From positions 1 to 16,905 of the forward strand of contig JAEZDA010000035.1 of the NCBI GenBank assembly GCA_023433345.1: 16,905 nt of DNA, written 5' to 3'. The position numbers and the translations under genes were made by a program. This document shows, one piece after another, positions 9,401 through 16,606 of this stretch. The notes beneath the pieces are model-generated. The model did not search any database, was not told the DNA's origin, and saw only the letters and a list, made by a program, of their open reading frames with translations. This DNA is from Bacteroidota bacterium. Lineage in GTDB: Bacteria; Bacteroidota; Bacteroidia; Chitinophagales; Chitinophagaceae. The first letter of the stretch is position 1; the number at the start of each line of letters is the position of its first letter.

Positions 9401-11735
9401 AAACGGAATTTGCATTGGTCAAACGGCTTCTTTCTCGGTAACAGCTGCGGGTCCGGGTTTAACCTACCAATGGCAGGTAAGTACAGATGGCGGTGCTAAT
9501 TACAGCAACATAACTTCTGCCACAGCGGCGTCTTATACAACGGCCGCAGTTACTTCGGGGATGAACAACAACCGTTACAGGGTGATAGTAAGCACCACCT
9601 GCGGATCTCCACTTACCTCGCAGGCTGCAGTGCTTACAGTGGTTCCGGGCGCGATGATTACCGCTCAGCCATCTTCTGCAACAGTTTGCCCTGGCGATAA
9701 TGCTTCATTCACCGTTACTGCAACGGGAGCAACGGGCTATCAATGGCAGGTGAGCACAAATGGCGGCACAAGCTTTACAAACATACCCGGGGCAAACACC
9801 GCAACCTTAAACGTACCGGCGGTTACGGGTGCAATGAATAATTATCAATACAATGTGTTGGTAAGCGGTTGTGCAACGCCGATAACATCTGCTAATGCAA
9901 CATTAACGGTTACCCAGGCTCCAACCGTTACTACACCGCCTGTTGCAACTTCTTCATGTGTTGGTGGGTCTGCTTCCTTTAGCGTGGTAACAGCGAATGC
10001 TACTACATATCAATGGCAGATCAGTACAGATGGAGGTGCAACATTTAACGACATTTCCGGCGAAACTTCTGCAAGCCTAAATTTAACTAACCTGACTGGT
10101 ACAATGGATGGCAACCAGGTAAGGGTTATTATCAATAATACCTGTGGTGGAGTGCCGGTTGTATCAAGCGCTGCTACTTTAACTATCCTTGCAGGAGCTG
10201 CAATTACAACCCAACCATCAAATAGCTCTGCTTGTGCAGGAACCAATGCATCTTTCACTATTGTGGCCACGGGTGCAGGAGGGTATCAATGGCAGGTAAG
10301 TACAGATGGTGGTGCAACATTTAATGATATTTCGGGCGAAACTTCTGCCACTTTGAATTTGAGCGGCATAACATCTGCTATGAACAGCAATCAATACAGG
10401 GTTGTGATAGCAAATTGCGGAGGAGCCGGCTTAACTTCTGCTCCTGCAACGCTCAGCATTATCCCTGGTGCAACTGTTACCACGCAACCATCTGCTACCT
10501 CGGCTTGCCCGGGGGCGGATGCAAGCTTTAGTGTAGTGGCATCAGGCGCTACGGCCTACCAATGGCAGGTAAGTACCAATGGTGGTACATCGTTTACAAA
10601 TATTGCAGGCGCATCATCTTCGTCGCTTACAGTGCCGGCTGTTTCAGCGGGCATGAATAATAATCAATACCAGGTATTAGTTACCGGAGCTTGCGGAGAT
10701 GTAACCTCAACTTCGGCTACGCTTACCGTTAGTAGCGGTGCTTCGATAACCGGCCAGCCATCGGCAACAGTTGTATGTGAAGGTGCAAATGCTTCCATTT
10801 CTGTATCTGCAAATGGCGCGACGGCTTACCAATGGCAGGTGAGTACTGATGGGGGAACTACCTTCACTAATATCAGCGGCGCTTCAAATTCCACGCTGTC
10901 ACTAAATGGCGTCACTGCCCCAATGACCGGCAATCAATACCAGGTAATAGTTACGGGCGCTTGTGGAGCAGTAACTTCTTCAAATGCAACTCTAACTGTG
11001 AATGCATCGCCAACGGTGTCTGCAAACGGGCCGGCAACTGCAGTTTGCGAGGGCTCCAGCATTACGCTCACGGGCTCCGGTGCGGTGTCATACTCCTGGA
11101 ACAATGGCGTTACAGACAATGTTCCGTTTACGATAAACGGTACTAATACTTTCACGGTTACGGGAACAGATGCTAACAACTGTACAGGCACTGCATCCAT
11201 AACTGTTTCGGTGAACGATGCTCCAACGATCACAGTAACTGCAGATGATACACAACTTACCGAAGGAGAATCTGCAACCCTTACTGCAGTATCTAACCCT
11301 GCTGCCACTGCTTTTGTGTGGTACAGGAATGGTGTTGTGGTTCCAGGAGCTACGGGTAATTTGCTGGTGGTGCCTCATACAGAGCTGGGAGCCTATACAG
11401 CCGAAGCAACTGATGCAAACGGTTGTACCGGTATTTCAGCAGCCGTAGAAATTGTAGCGGGAACAACAGCCTTTGCCTTTATCACTCCAAATGCCAACAA
11501 CGGTACCTTTAAAGTGAACTTCCGCAATGAAGGCTTCCTGCAACCAACACGGATGGTGACGATTTACGATGGAAAAGGCAGTCTTGTGTTTAAGAAAATT
11601 CACACAGTCAACTTCACAACTTCAGTAGATGTTATCGATATCTCAACGCGGAACCTTTCGAAAGGGATCTATTGGTTGGTATTGTCAGAAGTAAATGGCA
11701 AGAGATTGAAGTCTGGTAAACTCGTGATTCAATAA
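6471..11735 (+). CDS. Secreted reprolysin-like zinc metalloprotease with Ig-like repeats and T9SS sorting domain
   Basis: 1754 residues. A signal peptide covers residues 1-23 (cleavage near AFS/QKN). A pro-region runs to about residue 200, followed by LRTYRAAISCNGEYG, typical at the start of this catalytic domain. The zinc motif HEMGHQFNADH has His348, Glu349, His352 and His358, the metzincin spacing. Two signature positions deviate: Asn355 stands where metzincins usually have Gly, and the Met-turn reads TILAYAGIC with Leu381 where the family has Met. Later come a cadherin/PKD-like segment (about 430-590), further beta domains to about 788, eight Ig-like repeats (789-1513), two diverged beta domains (1514-1667) and a type IX sorting domain (about 1668-1754, with ITPNANNGTFKVNF and LSKGIYWLVLSEVNGKRLKS). 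It should be exported by Sec, crossed through T9SS and attached or released at the surface, where it could cut proteins or peptides. The gene is alone, with its own promoter candidate and terminator. Confidence 0.92.
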   Translation: MRKFYWSLFIISIFSVLPGGAFSQKNFFKPAGSTELALVPGKQAITPTNFEAVKMDEKEMKSFLWSLPAEKDIIYTRNSTPVLVLPMPDGTEARFHVWESSIQEPGLEAKFPDIKTFAGQGIDDPYATIRFDYSPYFGFRAQILSAQTGRIYIDPYIPGNTDYYISYFHTDNPKRKNVRCLAGTEEKTEGELRAKVAGIQACRGTTLRTYRAAISCNGEYGQAVGGGLAGPTHAAIVTSMNRISGVFELELSIRFVLVANNDLIEYLNPATDPFPNGNNINSSLLSQNQNNTNLRIGSSNYDIGHLFTTADNGLAAPGVVCGNSKAMGASGSSSSFSGDGYDIDYVAHEMGHQFNADHTFNSPFCASDGDSFEPGGGTTILAYAGICDDDDNIQPHSDPVFHGISYDEINSFLTGLGGFCGTSTNTGNTLPQITSMGTNSLSIPVNTPFVLTASATDADGDALTYSWEGWDNGPSSSPFPGQTWNTAGSSLDRPLFRTRLPKVSPSRTFPDPRVTAANYPGLAAPVVMNGLRGEVLALRARDMKFRLTVRDNRAGGGGVVSSGGGGCQSSASFVVKTVGFAPFMVTVPNGGQNYPGGSTQTITWNVSGTDVAPVNTSNVKITLSTDGGLTFPHLITASTPNDGTEDLVIPAVGPSNLARVKIEAIGNIFFDVSNNNFTISGASTPTFDFTTPAATSVVCGSPSASVSLGTTQVSGFSTAIVLTASGNPAGTTVTFAPNPITPGNSTQVTLNNVASLAPGTYNITVTGTAGAIVKTRQLSFVVSAGSGPSITTQPVSQSPCLGGPVSFSVVATGAISYQWQVSTNGGASFSPISGATSSTYNVAVTTAAMNNYQYNVVVTNQCGTVTSSSATLTIASTPVINTQPVSVTVCEGASATFTVASTSPANYQWQMSATAGGPFNNISGATSNTFTIPNVTASMNGSQYHVVVSNLCGTVTSVNVTLSIASGVSITTQPQDANGICIGQTASFSVTAAGPGLTYQWQVSTDGGANYSNITSATAASYTTAAVTSGMNNNRYRVIVSTTCGSPLTSQAAVLTVVPGAMITAQPSSATVCPGDNASFTVTATGATGYQWQVSTNGGTSFTNIPGANTATLNVPAVTGAMNNYQYNVLVSGCATPITSANATLTVTQAPTVTTPPVATSSCVGGSASFSVVTANATTYQWQISTDGGATFNDISGETSASLNLTNLTGTMDGNQVRVIINNTCGGVPVVSSAATLTILAGAAITTQPSNSSACAGTNASFTIVATGAGGYQWQVSTDGGATFNDISGETSATLNLSGITSAMNSNQYRVVIANCGGAGLTSAPATLSIIPGATVTTQPSATSACPGADASFSVVASGATAYQWQVSTNGGTSFTNIAGASSSSLTVPAVSAGMNNNQYQVLVTGACGDVTSTSATLTVSSGASITGQPSATVVCEGANASISVSANGATAYQWQVSTDGGTTFTNISGASNSTLSLNGVTAPMTGNQYQVIVTGACGAVTSSNATLTVNASPTVSANGPATAVCEGSSITLTGSGAVSYSWNNGVTDNVPFTINGTNTFTVTGTDANNCTGTASITVSVNDAPTITVTADDTQLTEGESATLTAVSNPAATAFVWYRNGVVVPGATGNLLVVPHTELGAYTAEATDANGCTGISAAVEIVAGTTAFAFITPNANNGTFKVNFRNEGFLQPTRMVTIYDGKGSLVFKKIHTVNFTTSVDVIDISTRNLSKGIYWLVLSEVNGKRLKSGKLVIQ
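8835..11009. repeat. Eight tandem Ig-like repeats (267-279 bp each) within the protease gene
   Basis: Units start at 8835, 9102, 9372, 9651, 9921, 10197, 10470 and 10740; the last ends at 11009. Each encodes about 90 residues with the order ITTQP, one Cys, ASF(S/T)V, YQWQ(V/M/I)S(T/A), NISGA-like, MNNNQY(R/Q/N)V, a second Cys and ATLT(V/I). The two cysteines per unit could form the Ig-type disulfide. The DNA core TA(C/T)CA(A/G)TGGCA recurs in all eight units at the same place. Fifth and sixth units are the closest pair. All lengths are multiples of three, so unit gain or loss would keep the frame. Confidence 0.92.
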
Positions 11736-11756
11736 CAACACACCTCACATAATTAC

Positions 11757-11784
11757 AGGCCATCTTCGGATGGCCTTTTTTTTT
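11757..11784 (+). terminator. Rho-independent terminator of the protease gene
   Basis: An 8-bp perfect stem (AGGCCATC, 11757-11764, with GATGGCCT, 11769-11776) closes a TTCG tetraloop. The closing C-G pair makes this the very stable C(UUCG)G type. A run of nine T (11776-11784) follows. It lies 21 bp after the stop codon. Confidence 0.92.
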
Positions 11785-12054
11785 GTTAAGACCAGGGGAA
11801 CAGATGCAGACCAATAAAGGAATTCCTGTGCAGAATTGCCAATATGTAAGTTTGCAAATGATCTCTATTGCCTGAATCGCATCTGCACATCTGCAGATCG
11901 CACATTTACCCATCAGCTACAGTTTCGTGCTAAAAGGGTCTCCCTGGCGAGTGTCGCCAATTTTCAAATCGTGGTTTGCAAGACTCTTCCTTTTTGCACA
12001 GGTGAACAATAAGTTGTTGCCGCGCAGGGAAGTGAATTTTTAGGATAATTTAAA
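11785..12054. other. Non-coding stretch with small direct and inverted repeats
   Basis: No convincing gene lies between the protease terminator and the stop of the minus-strand binding-protein gene. The one minus-strand open frame here (from 11913) runs back into the protease gene and looks non-biological. Visible structure: tandem CATCTGCA at 11880-11887 and 11888-11895, overlapping the palindrome ATCTGCAGAT (11889-11898); a 6-bp hairpin TGGCGA/TCGCCA with loop GTG at 11945-11959; and an alternative nested imperfect hairpin at 11949-11986 (GAGT/ACTC, CCA/TGG, ATTT/AAAT around TC). These could be remains of an interspersed repeat or a small structured element. I see no clear terminator for the minus-strand operon. 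Confidence 0.45.
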
Positions 12055-13224
12055 TTAGAAGGAAGTACTAACAACGCCATTCTCCATCTTTAAAAAATAG
12101 AGATGTTTGTTCTCAAAATAGTCGGGCGTGGTTCCGTCACTCAGAAACACCGGTTTAAAATTATAGTCTGAGAATACTTTATGAGGATAGTCATTGAGGT
12201 GAGAAATAAAATCAACCGGGTGCTTTGCAAGCAGCTTTATAAATAGGTAAACAGTTTCAAAGCCTTTAAAAGCAAGTTCAGAAGGATTTATTTTGTAGCG
12301 AAGTTTATAGGCGTCTGTAAGCATCAGGCTGTAGTTGTCCTGTTTGCCATTATGGTAGGGAGTAGTGAAATACACTGGAAAATCTTTAAGCTTTGGTCCG
12401 GGTTTCTTAAAGAAGCCATCCCAGTTAGGCATTCCGATCAGGGTGATTCGGTATGTATTTTTTAACGCGGCGCTTGCCATCGCCAATTCTGTTGCGAAAA
12501 TTTCATCAAGGCTTCCACCGATGATCACGTTGTCTTTTGTGCTATCCAGTGAGTTTTTTATCACTGAAAAATCACCTTCAATATTAGCAACCTTGTATTT
12601 CAATAGAGGTGAACCATCAGGCGAATTGTTGCCTTTCATATAAAGCGCAACTTTTTCTTCCTGCGAACCGCGCTGCGTGGCCAGTACGATATTATCTGTA
12701 CTATGGGCCTGGAGCACATAACTATAGATCGCTTCACAATGCGCCCGTAGGGTTGAATTCATGATCACGAGGAAGGGGTTGCCACTAACACCGCCATCGT
12801 TTGGATAGGTTGCTGAAATGAAAGGGATATTTTTTCTCTTTGCATAGGAAGCCAGGTGTGTAAAATCATCTTCACGAACTGAACCTATCACAAGGTCAAG
12901 GCTGTCGAATTCGCGGCGGCCCAGTGCCTGATCCAGTTTAATGGAACGAACATCGTAAAAGCGAGCCTCTACATTTGCCTGGTAGATAAGAATGCTGTCT
13001 AACGCTACCTGCGCGCCCTGGAAGAATTCGAGACCGGGAAAAGCAAAACGTGGAAAATTTTTATTATAACGGTAATGCGTACCTGTAAATGCGGAATCAA
13101 GAAAAACCGGGGCAAAAAATCCTACCCGATAGGTTTTAAAGGAATTTGTAACAAGGCTATCCTGCGCTTTTGCAGAATCAGCATTGCTCAATAAAAGACT
13201 GATCGCGAAAATCCATTTTCTCAT
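12055..13224 (-). CDS. Exported periplasmic-binding-protein-fold (type I) protein, ABC substrate-binding-like
   Basis: 389 residues from ATG 13224. A GTG at 13248 would add eight residues and overlap guaA, and only the ATG puts a signal peptide at the N-terminus (MRKWIFAISL..., cleavage near AKA/QD at residues 20-21). The mature part looks like a two-lobed type I binding fold: YRVGFFAPVFLDSAF near the start, EFFQGAQVALDSI, LVIGSVREDDF, ASYAKRKNIPFISATYP, NIVLATQRGS, NVIIGGSLDE, ITLIGMPNWDGFF and PVYFTTPYHN. This pattern is that of ABC-type amino-acid/branched-chain binding proteins and receptor ligand-binding regions. It lacks a lipobox. No permease or ATPase gene is nearby; instead it starts 14 nt after guaA on the same strand, so the two are probably one transcript. 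The ligand cannot be read from the sequence; sensing or scavenging a small molecule is inference. Confidence 0.8.
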   Translation of the reverse strand: MRKWIFAISLLLSNADSAKAQDSLVTNSFKTYRVGFFAPVFLDSAFTGTHYRYNKNFPRFAFPGLEFFQGAQVALDSILIYQANVEARFYDVRSIKLDQALGRREFDSLDLVIGSVREDDFTHLASYAKRKNIPFISATYPNDGGVSGNPFLVIMNSTLRAHCEAIYSYVLQAHSTDNIVLATQRGSQEEKVALYMKGNNSPDGSPLLKYKVANIEGDFSVIKNSLDSTKDNVIIGGSLDEIFATELAMASAALKNTYRITLIGMPNWDGFFKKPGPKLKDFPVYFTTPYHNGKQDNYSLMLTDAYKLRYKINPSELAFKGFETVYLFIKLLAKHPVDFISHLNDYPHKVFSDYNFKPVFLSDGTTPDYFENKHLYFLKMENGVVSTSF

Positions 13225-13238
13225 GCTGTATGAAGGTT

Positions 13239-14768
13239 TTATTCCCACTCAATAGTGGCCGGTGGCTTACTGCTGATATCATAGACTACCCGGTTAATGC
13301 CCTTAACATTATTGATTATCTCATTCGATACTTCGGCCATGAAATCATAAGGAAGGTGAGCCCAATCTGCCGTCATGCCGTCCACTGAAGTTACGGCCCT
13401 CAACGCCACCGTAAATTCATATGTTCTTTCATCTCCCATAACACCTACGCTTTTAACCGGTAGCAAAATTGTTCCGGCCTGCCATACTTTTTCATACAAA
13501 CCATGGGCCTTCAAAGCCTTGGTATAAATATGATCAGCATCCTGCAATAACCGTACCTTCTCCTCGGTCACTTCGCCCAATATCCGTATGCCAAGCCCGG
13601 GGCCCGGAAAGGGATGGCGGTTCAATAACTCTGCCGGTATACCGAGTTCAGCGCCGATCTTTCTAACCTCGTCTTTAAAAAGTGCGCGAAGGGGTTCAAC
13701 GAGTTTCAACTTCATTTTCTCAGGAAGCCCTCCTACATTATGATGTGACTTGATGGTAACAGATGGCCCGTGAACAGATACCGATTCAATCACGTCGGGA
13801 TAAATAGTGCCTTGGCCAAGGTGAGTGATGCCTTCAAGCCTATGTGATTCTGAATCGAAAACCTCGATAAAGCAGGCCCCGATCGCCTTTCGCTTTTCTT
13901 CCGGCAACACTTTTCCAGCAAGCTTAGTATAAAAATGCTCGCGGGCATCTACGCCTTTTACGTTTAATCCTAATTTTTTATAGATCGACAGAACTTCTTC
14001 AAATTCATCCTTTCTCAACAACCCGTTATCTACGAATATGCCAAACAGGTTTTCGCCAATAGCACGGTGAAGAAGCGTCGCTGCCACTGTACTGTCCACG
14101 CCACCGCTAAGGCCCATCACTACTTTTTTGCCTTCGAGTTCATTTTTTAAGCTGCTTACCGTGTCTGTTATAAAATGATCCGGAGTCCAATTTCCTGAGC
14201 ATCCACATACCTTATAGAGGAAATTCTTTAGAATGGTTTTGCCTTCAGTGGAATGATAAACTTCAGGATGGAATTGTAAACCAAAAAGCGGTCTGTCTTT
14301 CATGACGAATGCGGCTACCGGTATGCTATCGGTTGTTGCGGTTGTTAAAAACTCACCCGGAAGTTCGCGGATGGAGTCGCTATGACTCATCCACACCTGC
14401 GATTCTTCCGGCAACCCGGAAAAAATTTGGGAAGGAGAATTTATTTTAAGCTTTGCACGGCCATATTCACGTTTATCACTTTTCTCAACTCTGCCACCAT
14501 ATTGTTTCGCAGTAAGTTGGGCGCCATAGCAAACTCCTAATACAGGAAAATTCCTGAGCAAATTATTCACATCAACAGAAGGTGCATTTTCTTCATTAAC
14601 TGAAAAGGGAGACCCGGATAAGATGATTCCTTTTAATCCCGGTTCCGGCTTCACTTCTCTTTTGTAAGGAATTATTTCGCAGTACACGTTGGCTTCGCGA
14701 ACAACGCGTGCGATGAGCTGAGTATACTGAGAACCAAAGTCGAGGATAAGGATCTTTTCTGTGATCAT
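13239..14768 (-). CDS. guaA: GMP synthase (glutamine-hydrolysing)
   Basis: 509 residues from ATG 14768, the normal length; the frame is open 17 codons further up, but MITEKILILDFGSQYTQLIA is the usual start. The enzyme converts XMP, ATP and glutamine to GMP in the cytosol, the last step of guanine-nucleotide synthesis. The N-terminal class I amidotransferase has the nucleophile Cys80 in GVCYGAQL and the His167-Glu169 pair in FHPEV. The ATP-pyrophosphatase domain has the PP-loop SGGVDST (221-227). The C-terminal dimerisation domain has HPFPGPGLGIRILG and ends IEWE as in most GuaA proteins. All catalytic residues are present. A binding-protein gene follows 14 nt downstream, and a head-GIN lipoprotein gene diverges 125 bp upstream. 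I see no purine riboswitch in that gap. Confidence 0.98.
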   Translation of the reverse strand: MITEKILILDFGSQYTQLIARVVREANVYCEIIPYKREVKPEPGLKGIILSGSPFSVNEENAPSVDVNNLLRNFPVLGVCYGAQLTAKQYGGRVEKSDKREYGRAKLKINSPSQIFSGLPEESQVWMSHSDSIRELPGEFLTTATTDSIPVAAFVMKDRPLFGLQFHPEVYHSTEGKTILKNFLYKVCGCSGNWTPDHFITDTVSSLKNELEGKKVVMGLSGGVDSTVAATLLHRAIGENLFGIFVDNGLLRKDEFEEVLSIYKKLGLNVKGVDAREHFYTKLAGKVLPEEKRKAIGACFIEVFDSESHRLEGITHLGQGTIYPDVIESVSVHGPSVTIKSHHNVGGLPEKMKLKLVEPLRALFKDEVRKIGAELGIPAELLNRHPFPGPGLGIRILGEVTEEKVRLLQDADHIYTKALKAHGLYEKVWQAGTILLPVKSVGVMGDERTYEFTVALRAVTSVDGMTADWAHLPYDFMAEVSNEIINNVKGINRVVYDISSKPPATIEWE

Positions 14769-14893
14769 GCAGCGAAGGTAAATTATTGATCTCAATGATA
14801 ATACAACTGGATACCTCATTGCAGCCGCGATAAGTTTTTGCGTATTTAGAAAAGAGTGAAGAAAAGAATCAACTGAAAAATTATAATATTTGC

Positions 14894-15598
14894 ATGATGA
14901 ATAAGATCCTTCTTCTTTTATCCCTTACCGTTATCACAATATTCATTTCCTGCGATACCGAACATGGAAGCGGAAATATTATATCGGTGCAAAAAAGTGT
15001 TCCTGAGTTCAACGCTGTGAGTGTTTCCGGCGGAATCACTGCGGAGCTGAGAAATGGTCCTCAGAAAGTGGTCATTGAGGCTGATGATAACCTGATGGAA
15101 TATGTGAAGGCTGAAGTAGAGAATGGCAGGCTGAAAATTTCAACAGGAAATAAGAGTATCCGCGACGCGGACATTCGTGTATTCATTACTGCCCCTTCAA
15201 TAAGGCGGGTTTCCGGGAGTGCCGGTGCTGAAATATCAATCAAAGATGAATTAAGATCTGCCAACAGGATACATTTAGAATCTTCAAGCGCTGCTGAGAT
15301 CGATGGAAGGGTTGATGCGCCGGGAGTTGAACTTAGTGCAAGCAGTGGTTCAGAATTAAAAGTAAATGGAAGAACGCGTAACCTGAAAATTGATGCATCG
15401 AGCGGATCAGAAATTGAAGCATTCGGGTTGATGGCAGAATCCTCAGATGTTTCTGCAAGCAGCGGAGCAAAAGTTGAAGTTCACGCAAGTGTGGCCTTGA
15501 ACGCAGAAGCATCCAGCGGTGCAGGGATCAAGTTTAGAAACGGGGGAGAGGTTTCTATAAAACAGAGTAGCGGCGGAACCGTTAGCAAGGCAAATTAA
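14894..15598 (+). CDS. Head-GIN-domain (DUF2807) lipoprotein
   Basis: 234 residues; the first two codons are both ATG (14894, 14897), and either may be the start. The lipoprotein signal has hydrophobic residues 5-18 and lipobox FISC with Cys20, followed by DTEHG; acidic residues just after the cysteine resemble the surface-export signals of Bacteroidota lipoproteins. The mature part has the head-GIN pattern: FNAVSVSGGITAELRNG, VVIEADDNLMEYVKAEVENG, GRLKIST, then IRVFITAPSIRRVSGSAGAEI. Next come repeats at about 18-20 residue spacing with ASSGSELKVNG, ASSGSEIEAFG, ASSGAKVEVHA and ASSGAGIKFRNG, which predict a right-handed beta-solenoid. The family is a presumed adhesin or envelope component of unknown function. 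It diverges from guaA and converges with the DUF6089-like gene, so no partner is indicated. Confidence 0.9.
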   Translation: MMNKILLLLSLTVITIFISCDTEHGSGNIISVQKSVPEFNAVSVSGGITAELRNGPQKVVIEADDNLMEYVKAEVENGRLKISTGNKSIRDADIRVFITAPSIRRVSGSAGAEISIKDELRSANRIHLESSSAAEIDGRVDAPGVELSASSGSELKVNGRTRNLKIDASSGSEIEAFGLMAESSDVSASSGAKVEVHASVALNAEASSGAGIKFRNGGEVSIKQSSGGTVSKAN

Positions 15599-15632
15599 AC
15601 CAGGTAGGCCTGCATTTTTTCCGAGCTGTGTC

Positions 15633-16478
15633 TCAAAAATTTGGGCAGCCCAATTTTGCACGACCTGAACCATGATCGCCTGAGTTGCGTCCACCCATTG
15701 AATAACCAATTCTGATAGTGGTAGAATAATACCAATCTTTGTTTTTAGGGTTGCCGCGCTGCGAACCTGCTGCTGGATAAGTTCCGCCTCCGGGCAATTC
15801 ATCACCGCGAAAGGCATACTGAACGGCGGCTGCGCCCCTGCCCTGCGCCAGGAATGAAGAGTCTGCATAGGTGGTGCTTACATCATCCAGATAATCTGTA
15901 AACAGCTTACGAAAAACAAGTTCCACACCGAGCCGCAATCTCGGGGATAGAGTTGTTTTCACGCCTCCGCCGAAGGGAAGTGCAAACTGAACAAGATTGT
16001 ATTCTTTCCTTTCAGGGTATTGCGCAAGACCCTGGCCTTCCGTTCCAAGATTTTGCAGGAAAACCTTGTTGCCTTCCTCATCTTTTATCCAGGGATTGAA
16101 TTGAAAAACTCCTCCTCCCACAAATAAGAAGGGCGAAACGGATCGATATTCAAGATCAAAAAGACTGTACTCAATGCCAACCTGGGCTTCAAGAACCCTG
16201 GTGTTAAAACTCAAATTACGGGCGCGGTTATTTTTATTTCCTCCATTAATATTGTCACCACCTTCAAGCTGCAAATAATTGAAAGATCCGCGGAGAGAAA
16301 ATTTAGGGTTTAACTGGTATGATAAACCAAGGCCCAAAGCGGGCTTCACAGGCGAAAAAGAGAATTTCTTTACCTGCAGATCTCCCTGGTAATTTGCAAG
16401 ACCGGCAGAAAACTCAGCAGTCCACTGACATGGTGCCGCAAATGGCAGAAGGATGAATAAGATTAAAAAAAGGCGCAT
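15633..16478 (-). CDS. DUF6089-like outer-membrane beta-barrel protein
   Basis: 281 residues from ATG 16478. The open frame reaches 16535, but only the ATG at 16478 puts the signal peptide first (MRLFLILFILLPFAAPCQ, residues 1-18). The mature N-terminus WTAEFSAGLANYQGDLQ fits the DUF6089 opening (E.G...Y.GDL). After it come alternating strand-like segments: PALGLGLSYQLNPKFSLRGS, LEAQVGIEYSLFDL, SVSPFLFVGGGVFQFNP, FALPFGGGVKTTLSPRLRLG, VELVFRKLFTDYLDDVST and YYSTTIRIGYSMGG. The tail ends with a cysteine in KLGCPNF. The fold should be a small barrel in the outer membrane. Function is unknown; related proteins in Bacteroidota are often surface or gliding-associated, but nothing here shows that. 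The Cys17 before Gln is preceded by Pro, so it is not a standard lipobox. A terminator-like hairpin separates it from the receptor upstream. Confidence 0.85.
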   Translation of the reverse strand: MRLFLILFILLPFAAPCQWTAEFSAGLANYQGDLQVKKFSFSPVKPALGLGLSYQLNPKFSLRGSFNYLQLEGGDNINGGNKNNRARNLSFNTRVLEAQVGIEYSLFDLEYRSVSPFLFVGGGVFQFNPWIKDEEGNKVFLQNLGTEGQGLAQYPERKEYNLVQFALPFGGGVKTTLSPRLRLGVELVFRKLFTDYLDDVSTTYADSSFLAQGRGAAAVQYAFRGDELPGGGTYPAAGSQRGNPKNKDWYYSTTIRIGYSMGGRNSGDHGSGRAKLGCPNF

Positions 16479-16555
16479 GAATTGAAAACAAGGATGGCAA
16501 AAATTGCGCCACCCGTTTACAGGTTCCGAAAGCATTGAGCGATGTTGGATCGCAT

Positions 16556-16581
16556 AAAAAAGCCCGGCATTAGATCCGGGC
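16556..16581 (-). terminator. Rho-independent terminator of the right-edge TonB receptor
   Basis: On the minus strand GCCCGG (16581-16576) pairs with CCGGGC (16567-16562) around an 8-nt loop, followed by six T (complement of AAAAAA, 16561-16556). It sits 25 bp past the receptor stop codon and before the DUF6089-like gene, so the two are likely separate transcripts. Confidence 0.8.
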
Positions 16582-16606
16582 CTTTATCATCCATGCAACA
16601 AAGCAA

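Noticed and set aside
8835..11009. CRISPR-like or satellite DNA array
   Set aside because: The repeats are long, protein-coding Ig-like units in frame, not short repeats with unique spacers.
11632..11913. Minus-strand open frame of 93 codons across the protease end
   Set aside because: It overlaps the 3' end of a certain gene and its terminator, is cysteine-rich without pattern, and has no family resemblance.
13225..13248. GTG start of the binding-protein gene overlapping guaA
   Set aside because: It would place charged and polar residues ahead of a clear signal peptide; ATG 13224 fits better.
14880..14893. TATAATATTTG as promoter for the head-GIN gene
   Set aside because: It abuts the start codon, leaving no room for a leader, and the spacing of the -7 box is wrong.
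14769..14893. Purine riboswitch upstream of guaA
   Set aside because: No three-stem aptamer pattern or conserved loop could be recognised in the 125-bp gap.
15601..15620. Terminator after the head-GIN gene (CAGG/CCTG followed by T run)
   Set aside because: The stem is only four base pairs, too weak to call.
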